Positions 13,593-25,705 of a stretch of 64,000 bases of DNA are shown in pieces (the first letter of the stretch is position 1; each line of letters starts with the position of its first letter). Origin of the DNA: Liolophura sinensis. Its lineage: Eukaryota > Mollusca > Polyplacophora > Chitonida > Chitonidae. The DNA is taken from contig NC_088304.1 in the NCBI RefSeq assembly GCF_032854445.1, forward strand, positions 26,239,704-26,303,703, read 5' to 3'. The notes under the pieces were generated by a model, which searched no databases, had not been told where the DNA came from, and saw only the letters and a program-made list of their open reading frames with translations. Made by a program: the position numbers and the translations under genes.

Positions 13593-13743
13593 AACTTGTC
13601 TATAGAATTACTCAGAATGTTGTAGTGTCATACGTATATCATATAACGTAAGTCAGAATTCCAAGTTTCAGTCTGTTCAGTTTTTTCACGAGTCCCGAAG
13701 TTCAGAGTTTGATACATTACCTAGCAACAACACCGTTCTTATT

Positions 13744-13817
13744 ATTTTATTTATTTGATTGGTGTTTTACGTTGTGCTCAAGACTATTTCACTTATACGG
13801 CCGCCAGCATCATGGCC
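13744..13817 (-). mobile_element. SINE family A, 3' fragment
   Basis: Only the tail and start of the core are present (tttatttgattggtgtttta, cacttatacggccgccagca). This is 5' truncation, common for SINEs. Confidence 0.75.
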
Positions 13818-15812
13818 GTTCTAATTATCTTTACCCACTTTACACTACAAATCACATGATTTCAAAATTTTAACTTCAGTCAAGACTGGCTGCTTGTAAT
13901 CTAGCTGATTACCAGGTGACAGGCGGGGGATATTTCGTTGTCAATAGCATGACTAAGTGAAACATTCTTTGGTAAATGTAATCAGCAAAAATTCTGCAGA
14001 TAGGATATGCCATATATCTCTGGTACCAATATCCCGAATGGCTTGATGTGTTCTGTGAGAAACGTTAGTGAAATATTGTAGCGAGTGAAAGTCTTTGTTC
14101 GATAGCTCATGCACGTGCATGTAAAGCGGAAAGCCTTTATTACAAGTTTGATCAGATCTCAGAAATTGACAACCGCCAAGTTCAATGGCTTCTTTTAATT
14201 CTTTTCCCCTATTAATCAAAAGGGATGTCCCTTGTGAAAACTATGGCTACTCTCGATGTACCTACGTCACATGTTATCGTGCACGAAATATTCATATCTG
14301 TGAAGCAAGCTTGCGAAAGCTGTATTCGCACATGCAGTTTGATTTGTGACTTACTTATATAGCTATTGGCGACTTGGTAGGTGAAGTGGGCCGGGAAGGT
14401 TATTGAGTCTGTCAGAAAAAGCAATATAAGGCTCCTAAAGGGATATATACAATGGTAAATGTCGACAATGGCATCAGAGATTTGATTCGATTGCTCTTAC
14501 TAATACAGTTTGGAATAAAATCGATCATCAACCGTCATCAGGGTCCAGTTAACTTCCCTTAAGACAGCCTGTAGTCAAAGACAGTTAGCAATTACTGGGT
14601 GTTTGGGTCACAATTTTCCGCCTCTACTCCCATGTTCGATGGATCACCACGGCTGTGTGTGTACAGGGGCGCAGTTGCGCGGTGTTGGACAGCAAGCGCA
14701 TATGCTGCAGTCGCAGTGGCAGTCGCTTGATTTCGTCTTGGCTGCGGGAATAACGTCCGTCAACACACGCCAGTCTTTATTCCGGCGATCCACCGTAAGG
14801 ATTCCCGACCTGATAAGGGACAATTTCACAGGAATTCAATTTGTCGTGTTTACATTGTCTGGCCCCAAGTTAAGAACCGAGTTTCTCACAAAGTACGATC
14901 TGTAATCTAACATCGCTCTCCAAACCCGCCTATTCCTGGCTGTCTTTAACTTAACACACTGAGAAATGTGTGGCTCAGTTTAATCGAGGCCACCGGTTTC
15001 TGTCGGTGTCAACCTTTTGTTCGGAACTACAGAAAGAACCGCTTCGTTCTAGTGAACTATTAGAAGCTCAACGCCGTTTAAATTACACTTTTATTTCCTT
15101 AACCTTCTAAATAAATCGCCAACGTCGAAATTGTGTTTAAGGACTAAGCTTTGATCCAAAGCCATAGGATTCGCAGAGATCTCCAAACGCGATGCAATCT
15201 GGTTAATGCTGGTTTATTCGTATGGGTTTTGTCCGCACACATTCAACAAAGACCCACAAAGCCAACTATAGTAATCTAGTAGATGCAAACTTTCCAGGGT
15301 TTCACTGACTGATAAGTTTGACTTATTGGTGAAAAAATGTTTGCTTACATAAGGTGAGATTGCAACCATATCAACAGCACATCCATCTCATATAAAGCGC
15401 TATGCACGAAAAATCCAATACACCGCTGGGAAGTGATATGGTAGGTTTCGTCTTGTGCAAAAAAAAAAACAAGTAGGAAAATATGAGAGGATGTAATTTT
15501 CCTCAGCTCAGAAAGATATAATCTAGAGATCAAGACGCGAACAATTGGGTCTGTCGCAGTATAGAGTATTCAAGAATCAGCCCCTGGCAGGCTTGAGGAA
15601 TGCGCCGGGGACAGCTTTTCGGCCGGCGTCTGATACCGTCGTACCCCTTCCATTCTTTGAGTTCGATAATGCGAGAAATGGATCAAACCCGCTTCCGAAA
15701 ACAGACTTGGGTGCTAGTTAAACACACGCCAGCTGTATGATGATACCCTGAACTTTGATCAATAACATGCCGTCCTTGCAAACCCATTCCATAACCATGC
15801 ACCAAACTCTAT
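13818..15812. other. unique non-coding DNA
   Basis: No recognisable gene. Open frames of up to about 100 codons (for example 14603-14905) lack any domain signature. Confidence 0.5.
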
Positions 15813-15926
15813 ATTACGCGGGTTTCAGAGTATGGTAATATTGCCGATGACCTTGGCTAACCTTCCTATATTAAGCGGGTTTCAGAGTATGGTAATATTG
15901 CCGATGACCTTGGCTAACCTTCCTAT
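15813..15926. repeat. 57-bp tandem duplication, 2 copies
   Basis: Units 15813-15869 and 15870-15926 differ at a single base (attacgcggg versus attaagcggg). Near identity marks a recent local duplication. Confidence 0.95.
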
Positions 15927-16469
15927 GAAGATCCCAATCCTAAGAATATCTCTTATGCTCTGATCCTCGTATATAGGGTGTGTAGCTATTTTAACATATT
16001 AAAGTTTGGCAGCACAGCTGACCATATCGATATGAAGGTGAATAATTAGGATGATGACCTTTTACGTGTTTTTAAAATCCAGATATTCTGTTGGAAACTA
16101 TATGAAAAAGATAGGTTTTGGCTAGGAATATTCTTCTTTTTGTGCAGCGAATAAGTCTTTTAAGTTTAGGTATAAAGTTCATTAACATTCTCCATGGACA
16201 ATCTTATGCCTCCACAGAAATATCTGTATGTAACATGTAAGTGCCTTGTTCAGCAATCTAATTCAGTATGTTTCTTTAACGTCCTATTTTACACTTTATT
16301 GTTAAACTGAATATGAATATATATACTAATATTCGGGCATTATGCAAAACCATGAAAATACCATTTGACAGTTAGATACGTAATTCAATAAAACCCGGAA
16401 TGTAAGAAAACGTTTCATGTAAAGTTGTATCATTAAAATGCAGAAAGTGCTATCCTCACAGACGTAAAC
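15927..16469. other. unique AT-rich non-coding DNA
   Basis: Nothing recognised. Confidence 0.55.
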
Positions 16470-16478
16470 ATACTACAT

Positions 16479-16746
16479 GGAGGTCCTCGGTAGCTAAGGT
16501 GGATAACGTGTTAACGCGGCACAATGAACCAGGAACCCCTCATTAATACAGTCACTGTGAGTTCATGTCCAGCTCATTCTAGCTTCATCTCTGGCCGTAC
16601 GTGTGTAGGTCCTCCAGGAACTTGCAGAGAGTCGTTGGTTTTCCCCGGGCTCTGTCCGATTTTCTCCCACCATAATTGCAGGCTGTCGTCATACAATTGA
16701 AATATTGTTGAGTATGGCGTAAAACAGTAATCGAGTAAATAAATAT
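16479..16746 (+). mobile_element. SINE family A, full length with 9-bp target duplication
   Basis: Head-to-tail forward copy: tRNA-like head (ggtcctcggtagctaaggtg, box B gtgagttcatgtcc), core (ctctggccgtacgtg, ggttttccccgggctctgtc) and tail (tatggcgtaaaacagtaatc, then aaataaata). Flanked by a perfect 9-bp direct repeat, atactacat, at 16470-16478 and 16747-16755, confirming both ends of the mobile unit. Confidence 0.92.
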
Positions 16747-16755
16747 ATACTACAT

Positions 16756-17335
16756 AAACGTCATACAGCCTATTGTTAACTTTCAACCAGTCTTTTTATG
16801 CCTTACTGAGCCATATTTAATGAAAAACAACCAGAGAGGGTTATACATCGTTCCGTTAATACTCAGATACAAGTGATAAGAACGAGTCGTTAATCAAACC
16901 AGGCATTCATATCCTGTCCCTTATAATGATAGAACTGTATATGCAATCTCACTGGGACATGTAACACGGGAATTTTTCAACCATGCACCTTTAAACAACG
17001 ATTCCAGAAACGCGTTCCTGTTTTACTTGATGCAGCGGCAGGCGACCGAGTTTCGCTTGTTCTTAAAGGTTTGAATCGATTCAAGAGTATCTGGAAAGCC
17101 ACGTATGACTTGTACCAGCAAAAATGGATGGGTTTATCGACTAGACAGGTTCGCTGAAAAGATACCAAGATATCCCAGATATCACTGGTTAAGCGGATTT
17201 GAGCCAAGCATAGGAAATGAGTTCACTTTTGTGAAGCTCTCAGGCGAACAGAGGTTTAGTTTTTCTGGAGGTCAGAGCTTATCATGGACCTACTATGATG
17301 TTACACCGACAGATATACGTTCTGTCTGAGTCAGT
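16756..17335. other. unique DNA, no gene recognised
   Basis: Opposed open frames of about 75 codons lie at 16977-17207 (-) and 17105-17329 (+), without recognisable motifs. Confidence 0.5.
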
Positions 17336-17361
17336 GGGTCGGGGGTGGGGGGTGGAGGGCA
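17336..17361 (+). other. short G-rich tract
   Basis: Four or more runs of three or more G within 26 bp, compatible with a G-quadruplex. It directly adjoins the family E copy. Confidence 0.5.
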
Positions 17362-17620
17362 TTTTGAGTAATTGTAGTCTAGTGACATCTAAAAATTTAC
17401 AACTATCACTGCGATTTTGTCTATCCAGTTCTGCTTAAGCCATGGTGCTAGGGATCCTGGACGTTGGAACATTTAATACACCCACAAAAACAGTTAGACT
17501 AAAACTCTAACTAAGCTAAACTGGCAAGTGTCGGGATTTCGCCGGAAGTAGGCTACGTGTGACCATTTGTAAGTACATGTACCACACTAATGTCACTGCT
17601 CTGGTTTTATTCTTTATGCT
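17362..17620 (-). repeat. dispersed repeat family E, copy 5
   Basis: Reverse copy: cattttgagtaattgtagtc, ctgcttaagccatggtgcta, aaaactctaactaagctaaa, ctacgtgtgaccatttgtaa, ctctggttttattctttatg. The MITE-like element follows within about 5 bp. Confidence 0.75.
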
Positions 17621-17625
17621 CTTAT

Positions 17626-17879
17626 ACACTTGTGTTGAAATCTTACACAACAAATGGTGTTGTGTCATTTATCACAGAATGTATTACCCTAACACAAACA
17701 CGCCTTACTCCACCACGAACATGTGTTAAAGAAATGTGACTTACACGTTTATGCGGCAAAATAATAAAACCCACACAAGACCTTGTGTCAATTCAACACA
17801 AGCTGAATATAGAGTTGTGCAAATATGATAAGACTATTGATGGAAAGAACACGAATTTGGGTTCATATAACACAAGTGT
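17626..17879. mobile_element. MITE-like element with 11-bp inverted termini
   Basis: Termini acacttgtgtt (17626-17636) and aacacaagtgt (17869-17879) are perfect inverted repeats enclosing 254 bp. The interior repeats the same word: exact acacaag/cttgtgt at 17629, 17773, 17782, 17796 and 17870, plus near matches at 17645, 17659 and 17692. Clustered (sub)terminal copies of the end motif are typical of non-autonomous DNA transposons. No clear target duplication was found. Confidence 0.55.
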
Positions 17880-19425
17880 TTTTGTGTGTACTGCTTTTTT
17901 ATAGGCATTTTACAGTCAGATTGAAGAAAAAATAACTTTTCTTATAATTTTAAACACAGGCTTGACTATGAAGTACATGTGTTCAATTTGTTCATTCTAT
18001 TTTTAACTGAAAACGCAAATATAGTCTGTTTTGTTTCACATGTTCTTTATGAATTTAACTGAATGCTTCCACATCATCGAAGAAACGCAAGCGTTTTTGA
18101 CCTCATTGAGGGTAGCAATTCAGAGCAAATGTTAGTAAATATAAAAGAAATAAAGACGTAAGGATTAAATATGGCACGTAGCTTAACTTCGACTAGTAAA
18201 AACCGCCTCGATTCACCCGATATTAACGAAGACCCAAGAAACCCCAGTTTTCTTACGAGCTACATGCACTATTATCTAAAGAACCATCATTAATGAAATG
18301 TCCCACCCTCGTTCTGGTATTTCCCACGGATCAGTATACGTTGAGGGCGTGAGCGATGGATGGAAATAATTCAGTATGGCGGGTTTTAAAAGAGTGATAA
18401 TCGAACGGCTTCTGTCGTCATAATGGCGTCGATCCGTAGAGACGGAAGTGATCCGTCTATGGCAGGGATCAACGCGCATTAGCTGACACAGGTTGCATTC
18501 TGAGACAGCAGCAGATCCAGAACAGAAGTCTTCCGAAGTGAATTGGGCTCGGGGCTCGTGGTTGGCATGTATTTACCTTTGCTTTTAGTCCACTCCAGTG
18601 TTCCTTCTTACGGGTGCTGCACTGAATGCTTTAGCTGGGATTAAAACTGAGTTTGTCCGATAAACTGACAACCAATGCCCAGCTAATTCACCCATACAGG
18701 TCATCGTCCGGCATGGACAATGGCCAGAATTTGTTCTTGGGTCGTAGAAATTTTCCTTCTGTAAAATGCCATTACGCTCTTTGTTTGTAGAAGAAAAGGC
18801 CAAAATCTGACATCGGTAATTTAACCTCGCAGTACTCTTGTGTGGAGTCATCTCTGACGATGTTATCTCAGCCAGAGTTGATCTCACAAGCCTATTTAAC
18901 TGTCAGTTATACCATTATTAACTGCTATGAATCATCTGTAATATCGAACAATAATACCACGATCACCAAGTATCTTGGGGATACTCAGTCATTTTATGGT
19001 AGACCCTTTTTTTAATACCTTTCACGAATATGAAGGCTCTCAGTGGCGTGTTGTACAAAGATTTCAGATTCTTAAGTTACTCCATCCTTCATCGATATAA
19101 ATGATCATGCTTCGGGCAATGCTGGCGCTCGAAACAGAACGAATCGCACAAGTGGAGACAGCAAGCATTAAGTTCAAAGTCATAGTCAGGTATTTAAGAT
19201 TGTATTTGATACCACTCGCTATATATATATATATATTCCTTTTTATTCTGACCAGTTCTAATTTTTTACCCATAGTTGCGAAGTTTTTACCTTCGTAACC
19301 GAACTTTTAACTATTGCGATTAATAACCAATTTATATTCTAAACATTGTTATATATCTCATTATAGTTCTTTGTTTGAGTGAATAAATGAACAAATCGTC
19401 ACCCCAAAGACGTGAATGGGCAACA
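17880..19425. other. unique non-coding DNA
   Basis: No gene recognised. The less AT-rich piece 18180-18480 lacks coding signatures. A short (AT)n lies near 19218-19235. Confidence 0.5.
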
Positions 19426-19575
19426 TTTATTTATTATTTTTGTTTTACGCGACACTCAAGAATATTTCACTTATGCGACGGTGCCCAGTATTATGGTGGG
19501 AGTAAACCAGATAATGCCGGCGACCATCAGCAGGTTATTGACAAACCTTCCCACGTATGCAGAATGGACATCAGA
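19426..19575 (-). mobile_element. SINE family A, reverse, 5'-truncated
   Basis: Tail (tttatttattatttttgttt, tacgcgacactcaagaatat), core (cacttatgcgacggtgccca, tatggtgggagtaaaccag) and ccttcccacgtatgcag; the tRNA head is absent. Confidence 0.8.
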
Positions 19576-22481
19576 CTAAATGACTTGGACCAAAATTACT
19601 TTGCCCCAGAAACATTCCTTAGTTGTCCTCAGATATGTGGGCATTGTATTAATATCTATGGATAGCATATTCCGTTGTTAAGGCTAAGGTCAGGAGAGGC
19701 AGAGGCGAATAAATAACTCGTCCGCCGGTTATAATAAACTGACATTTTCGTTATGTTTGCTAATTATTCCTTGCCACGTACAAGGTATTTTTGGCAAATA
19801 TCACTCCGGATTTGTAGCGCTGGAGGGAAAAGCTGCTAGTGTATATATGGGATAAACACAATCACCAATATTGCATTATTTTTATAATTGCGTGAATTAT
19901 GTACCCTGAACAACTTGGAGCAATGTTATGAATAGATTGGGTTATTTGTATTTACAGAGATTACTGTCAGTCCCATGGGACTGACAGGTATCATACTTAA
20001 CCTTTCCACTGGCGAAAGTTTAGGCGATTCGATATGTATAACTTCTATGGGAATACTGAGCCTCTCAAAGCTAGATTGAGACGATGAATGATATATGCCA
20101 ACACGTCCGGAAAAAAAATATTTGTCTAAGTCCTCATGATGTAGATCACGTATAACTTACATAGTAAATGATTTATAGCTCTGCATATCGTACACATACA
20201 TCCTCTTGCCTCGAGAATCGCTCTGCACCGTGAAATCTAAGGTCAGAAAAAACGTGATTTATTTTTTTTCTACCTGCATGTATGGCAAATGTTTGGTGAA
20301 ACGTAAAATACTGTAAAGAGCGTATCGCATGCTTCTAACCATTCATCATATTATAGCTGACATCTATTTTGAATTCAACAACTCAGATAGGCGCGTATAA
20401 AGCATGTACCGGTACGTTGGCACCATGTGAAAGTAGATCTTGGCTCATGAAAGACAGATTCGAACAGGCGACATGAAACCGGTCAAGGGATATAATGGCC
20501 TGACCCGAGAAAGTCTATAAACCGAACTCTCAGCCAGGGAGTTGGTGGAGGGGGGGGGGGGGGGGGGGTGTTCACTGGCATTTGGTTTACTCCCCAACGC
20601 TAACAAAGAGATCTCCAAATTGTAATGATTAATATAGTACGCATGGAAGAGAAAATCAACAGCTTGGTTGGCAAACGTCATTCATCCACAATGTAGTCAA
20701 GTGGAAGATCTAGTGAAGGACCCTAAATAAACATTCCCAGCTTTGTGAATATCGTAAACATGACTTTTGCATAACTTTAACGCTACCTAAAGAAAACAGA
20801 TTAAAATTACGGTGCATAATTAGCCAATAACACTGCATTCTTCCGAACTTTTACGAGTTTCAAAGTTTAAGTTATCAGTGTGAAATTATTATACCAGAGA
20901 ACAACATGACGTATTTTGTTCAGTGAAATACGACAATCGTTCTTTGACGAATGAGGTACCTAGATGAAGATAGGGAATTAATGGCTCCTCGAGGCAATTT
21001 TCCGTACAGTCCACGTCCTCAACCGCTATAAATAGGCGGGTTAAATACACCAGATAACATTTCCATATTATAACTCGTCATGGTAGGTGCAGTGATAATT
21101 TATATATCGCAGGCCTTTGAGATTATTTACTGTATAATGTTTCTGGCAGGCTAAAAAATGAAAACGTTTGAATTAGCAGACAGTTTTGATGTTTTTTTTT
21201 CATGTCCTTCTTCCTATTTTTTATCACTGCAACCATAGGCACGTGTAAGTCGACTCGCTAATCACAAGGACATCTGGCTTCCATGGACCGGTTTCTGCAA
21301 ATGCCTTAATTCCACCTACTAGTATTTGATTGCTAACTGGTCGACGATTTAGTTCTGATTTTTGCACCAACCCTCGCTTTCCTTTCATCTTTCCTTGACA
21401 GTAACTAAATAGGAACCACATTAACCGGTCATTTGTAGGTCTCTGAGAAAATTAAGTTATACCAGATCTGTCACGTGACGAGACTCCCGCCGAGCGCAGA
21501 GCACCACCGTGTGTGCTGGTTGTATGTAAAAGCGGTGATTCAAACGAATTTTATAAAGAAAGAAATCGGACTAGATTTAGAGATTTGCGCCAGATGTGGC
21601 TGTGAAGTTAATTCCAGATGTCAGCTGGTCAACTGAGAAGAGCTGGACAGAGGTCTGGTACGAGAAGTACTGATGACTACTGCGGTGGCGGAATAATTAC
21701 ACGGGTACGAACCCCGCTGAGATTCTGGAATACTCCGAAAAATGGAGAACATTTGCATTTATCTTAGAAACTAAAAGTATGCAAGTGTATATATGTTTGG
21801 AAAATGTACGATGCACTTACCATTAGACGTCTGATAAAGGTCTAGGCCTACCGCTGATTAGTTTTGCGTGATCTGCTTTTGGAATCTTCGCCTTGAAACG
21901 CCCAATAATAAAATTCATGTCATACACTTTCCAAAAACTTGGATGTAAAGAGAGTGTTTAAATTACAGCCTTGAAAACAACACCAAAGATAAACTGCATT
22001 ACTTCAAATTTCACGGCCCTCTCCGGCTAACTCAACCGAAGCGTTCTTCGCTCATCGGGCGATCGAACGCTGAAAAATTAGGTTTCAGGTTCGAGTCAAG
22101 TTCTTATTGTGTTTGTTGCGACCTTAAGTCAGGAAGTTTGCTAGGTATCTGCCGAAGGGCTGTGGTTTAATCAGGATCGTTCAGTTTCCACCACCCAAGG
22201 AATCTAACAACCGTCAAAGAAGTGAAACATTATTGAATAAGGTATTAAACTTAATTAAACAAAATTATTCCCCGTAATTGTAACAGAATGTCTGTTCCAT
22301 AATCTTGAGACTTACATGATGATAGGAAAATAATGGCTACAAGAGGAAATGCTATCATTGTGTAACATGGTTGAAAAGGACAATTACCCTCAATTCATAT
22401 ACAGCTGATTTATCACTTGAAAATATTCACCTGTGCGCTTCTTTACCATACCCTATATTTGGAGGGTATACATAACATAGT
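19576..22481. other. unique DNA with a 24-bp perfect palindrome and a G19 run
   Basis: No gene recognised. A perfect palindrome lies at 19964-19987 and a run of 19 G at 20550-20568. A less AT-rich part at about 21430-21760 may be constrained, but it has no coding pattern. A tRNA-like or SINE-like trace (caggttcgagtcaag) lies near 22080-22100. Confidence 0.5.
19964..19987. repeat. 24-bp perfect palindrome
   Basis: ctgtcagtccca followed exactly by its reverse complement tgggactgacag. No spacer. It could bind a dimeric protein or be chance; no repeat family surrounds it. Confidence 0.9.
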
Positions 22482-22662
22482 TAAGGCGTACAGCATACAG
22501 GGAAAAACCAGCAGAGCGACAAGTATGATAGGTAGCACATGGTCACACGTATTCAGTGAAATACTAGCACGGCCCCTAGCAGCATGGCTTAAGTAGAATT
22601 GTGTAAAACCAAAAACTCTAGTTATGTTGATTGCTGTTTATTACGCTTTACTGGTATAGAAT
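22482..22662 (+). repeat. dispersed repeat family E, copy 6
   Basis: Forward copy with the left end (aaggcgtacagcatacag), then accagcagagcgac, atggtcacacgtatt, cagcatggcttaagtagaat. The middle is deleted relative to 60910-61180. Confidence 0.65.
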
Positions 22663-22805
22663 TACCCAACATGCTATGCAATCAGTTTAAAACAATGCAC
22701 ATTGAGACTACTATGATCAGCGGTTTATACCGTTCATCTACAGAGAACTGCAAGTAAACGTGAACTGCAAGTCTCATTTAATGTTTCATACGTTTATTTC
22801 ATGCA

Positions 22806-22921
22806 TAAATAAGAGAAACGAACCTGTGTTTGAACAAATCCTCTAAATAAGAGAAACGAACCTGTGTTTGAACAAATCCTCTAAATAAGAGAAACAAACC
22901 TGTGTTTGAACAAATTCTCTA
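22806..22921. repeat. 38-bp tandem repeat, 3 copies
   Basis: Three copies of a 38-bp unit (aataagagaaacgaacctgt plus gtttgaacaaatcctcta) with two or three substitutions in the last copy. Confidence 0.93.
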
Positions 22922-23130
22922 AAATGATGCACGCAACTGAACATTGATTTATTCAGGTATGTTATAAATCAAGTACACGCACGCGCATTGCTATACATAT
23001 GGTGTATTTCGCCGACAGTTTTTTTTTTTTTTGAAGATTGATTAATATTTTTGTATCAGGTAGCTTAAGTCTTGGCATCAGTATTATTTAAGTCCTTTAT
23101 GCGCTTTGAGATGTGCATGTCCCCAGGCCA

Positions 23131-23219
23131 AACTATAGGTATATATGTTTTAGGTAGCTATATGTTATAGGTAACTATATGCTATAGGTAACTATATGTT
23201 ATAGGTAACTATATGTGCT
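23131..23219. repeat. 17-bp tandem repeat, about 5 copies
   Basis: Units close to gtaactatatgttatag. The first copies are the most diverged. Confidence 0.88.
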
Positions 23220-23234
23220 ATGTTAAATGTGATG

Positions 23235-23500
23235 ACCACACAGCATTTTGAGTACTTCTAGACCAGTGACGTCTAATAAATTGCAATTAAAATCACGGCA
23301 TTTTTTAAACCTAATTCTGCTTAAGCCATGGTGCTAGGGGAGCGTAATTTGCTGCTACTGATACATTTACATGAACAATTAGAATAAAACCCTGACTGAG
23401 GTAAACTGAGAAGACACCATACTTCACCGGTTACGTGTGACCATTTGTCAGCTATCACACTGTCATCGCTACTCTGGTTTTACTCTCTATGCTGTACGTG
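23235..23500 (-). repeat. dispersed repeat family E, copy 7, near full length
   Basis: Reverse copy in full order: cacacagcattttgagtact, ctagaccagtgacgtctaat, ttgcaattaaaatcacg, ctgcttaagccatggtgcta, acatttacatgaac, cctgactgaggtaaactg, ccggttacgtgtgaccattt, tatcacactgtcatcgctac, tctggttttactctctatgc. With 60910-61180 it defines the family. Confidence 0.8.
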
Positions 23501-25154
23501 TTTAATTATATTGTAGTGTTTATATCAAGTCTTAGTGAAAATTACTTTTTAGTTTTGGATAAGAGATGTTTTTTTTTTGTTCTTTCCATTTCTGTGGTGC
23601 AAACTTTTTTCGGTCGAGGAGCATCTGCTGTATGATGCGGCTGAGAGTGTAATTCTCAAAGCAGTGATGTCTTGAAAAATACATAGGGCAAATCAAAAAA
23701 TGTTGCCTCGGGCTGACGTTATAGCTTATGATTTATTGTAAAGGGTTGCGAAATTCTGATGATAAAAATCATTTCGCAGATGGTGAAGATATACTGGCCA
23801 TGGATTACACTAATATATCTTAGGTCGCTTCGGGCGGTTGGCATCGCGCTACGTCTGCCTGGCGGATTGCGAGGGTATATCGAAAACAGTGAAAAAATAA
23901 AACATTTGTGCATTGTTTTTATCTAGCTTATATAAGGTTATTTTTTTCTCCTGCAGTGTTTTTCGTGAGCCCTGCGAGCGTTAAGCAATAGAAGTGGCAA
24001 AAGCTATCTCTAATGTTTGACCTATAACAGCAAAGCACGGCTCTCGCGAGCCGGGAGAGATTAATAGTTTCTGCATGAACATTCTCTTACCCTTGACCAA
24101 AGAGGAGGAGCTTTCGAAACCAGTTAACCCGGTTTCGGCTGGAGCTTTACGTTAGGGTGTTTATCGAGTACTAAGGCGGTAAAGACCGATATTCTCCATT
24201 AGGTTTTGTCCAATTGTCTTCAACTTTGAATCAGACAGACGTCGTATACAACAACTAGGCCTAACAAATAAACAAACAAACATAATGAGAAATGTGTGAT
24301 ATCAAGCTTTTACACATGGGCGTTTAAAAAAGATGCACCCCACGATCAAACTCCCACTGGGCTGCTCGCCACAAGAAGCATTGTTTCATGGATGTCATCA
24401 TTAATTGGTTAGACATGGCTTGAATTATTACTTTACTGTTGCAGGATATTGCTTTATTTATGCATTGCTTTATTTATGCATTGATTTATTACTGTACTGA
24501 TTTTTTACCGTATTGATTTATTCATTCAACTGAGCGTTATTATTAGGAAATAATGCATGGCGAGTGGGATGTTTCGCGTGATATCCATTTCTTACCTTAC
24601 GCGTTGTCCATTGGAAATCAAAGAATGAAGAGAATGGCTCACGAAAAAAACTAAACCTTGGCTTTCCTCTAAATCCATTTGCTCGAAGAAGCAATCAACG
24701 CGAGTGGATGCATCTATCTATATAGCTTTAGCTATGTTTCTGTTCTTCATATGTTGGCACTGCTCAGATCCATCCAAAAGAATAGCCTACCGACCGCAAA
24801 AAAGGGCAAAAAAATAAGAAAACCCCAAAACGTTTACACTGGCACTGTTGGAGGATACTTACATAATCTGCTTAGTGTCAACACTTCTCTTGTTTTTCCA
24901 CAGTTTATAGCCCAATATGCAAAATCAATGTTTGTTTCCACAGCTAGTCCCGCAGCTGTATTTTTGGAAACGCAGAGAGTGAACGAACACAGACGCTATT
25001 TGTTTTATTTAGTTATTTAATGAACATGCAGAAAAAAACAACATTATTACATGTATACAGAATCTGGTATATCACCTGAAGAATTGCAGATGGGAAACGC
25101 TACATGCTTAAAACACACTAATCAATGTATGGGCGTAATACTGCATCTTTTGTC
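23501..25154. other. unique non-coding DNA
   Basis: No gene recognised. A small 16-bp duplication (attgctttatttatgc twice) lies near 24450-24482. A 113-codon open frame at 24679-25020 (+) has no recognisable motif. Confidence 0.5.
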
Positions 25155-25262
25155 AATGTCACCAACCTGCGGATGGTCGTGGGTTCTACCCAGTTTTCTC
25201 TCACCCTAATGTTGTCTGCCGTGAAATATTCCTGACTACGGCGTAAAACACCAGTCAAATAA
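25155..25262 (+). mobile_element. SINE family A, 3' half
   Basis: Forward: ccaacctgcggatggtcgtg, ggttctacccag and tail tacggcgtaaaacaccagtc, aaataaa. Head truncated; part of the core is deleted. Confidence 0.8.
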
Positions 25263-25346
25263 ATTGTCAATGTCGAGTACATATATGTAACACGAATCTT
25301 GTGTAAGAAACAACTCAAAGTCAAGCGGTCACGGGCCAGCCTCTGT

Positions 25347-25456
25347 ATTTATTTATTTGTTTGATTGATTGTTTGATTGGTGTTTTACGCCGTACTCAAG
25401 AACATTCACTTATACGACGACGGCCATGCAGCATTATGGTGAAAGGAAACCAGCCT
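25347..25456 (-). mobile_element. SINE family A, 3' fragment, reverse
   Basis: Tail with an extra tgattgattg stretch, then ggtgttttacgccgtactca, cacttatacgacgacggcc, ttatggtgaaaggaaacc. It lies 85 bp from the forward copy at 25155-25262, so the pair forms an inverted arrangement. Confidence 0.8.
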
Positions 25457-25564
25457 CTTTAGTGCGCCCATAATAATTACAAGAATAGAAGCGTATACCA
25501 TAAACAAGCGGCGTCCTCTCGGCTTACAAGCAAGCTTGGTATAAAATACAAATAATGAACCTAG

Positions 25565-25705
25565 ACTAAAAACTGAGCCTAGACTAAATAACAAAACCAG
25601 AGCATGCAGCGACCAAAGTGCAATAGCTGGCAAACGGCCACATGGAATTCGGCCTCTTCTCAATTTACTTCATTTTATTTTTATCATACCTACGTAAATG
25701 CGTAA
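25565..25705 (+). repeat. dispersed repeat family E, copy 8 (partial)
   Basis: Forward: aaaaccagagcatgcagcga, caatagctggcaaacggcca, aattcggcctcttctcaatt, tacgtaaatgcg. Confidence 0.6.

Noticed and set aside
20550-20568. G19 homopolymer as a functional element
   Set aside because: Simple slippage tract; the length may also be a sequencing artefact.
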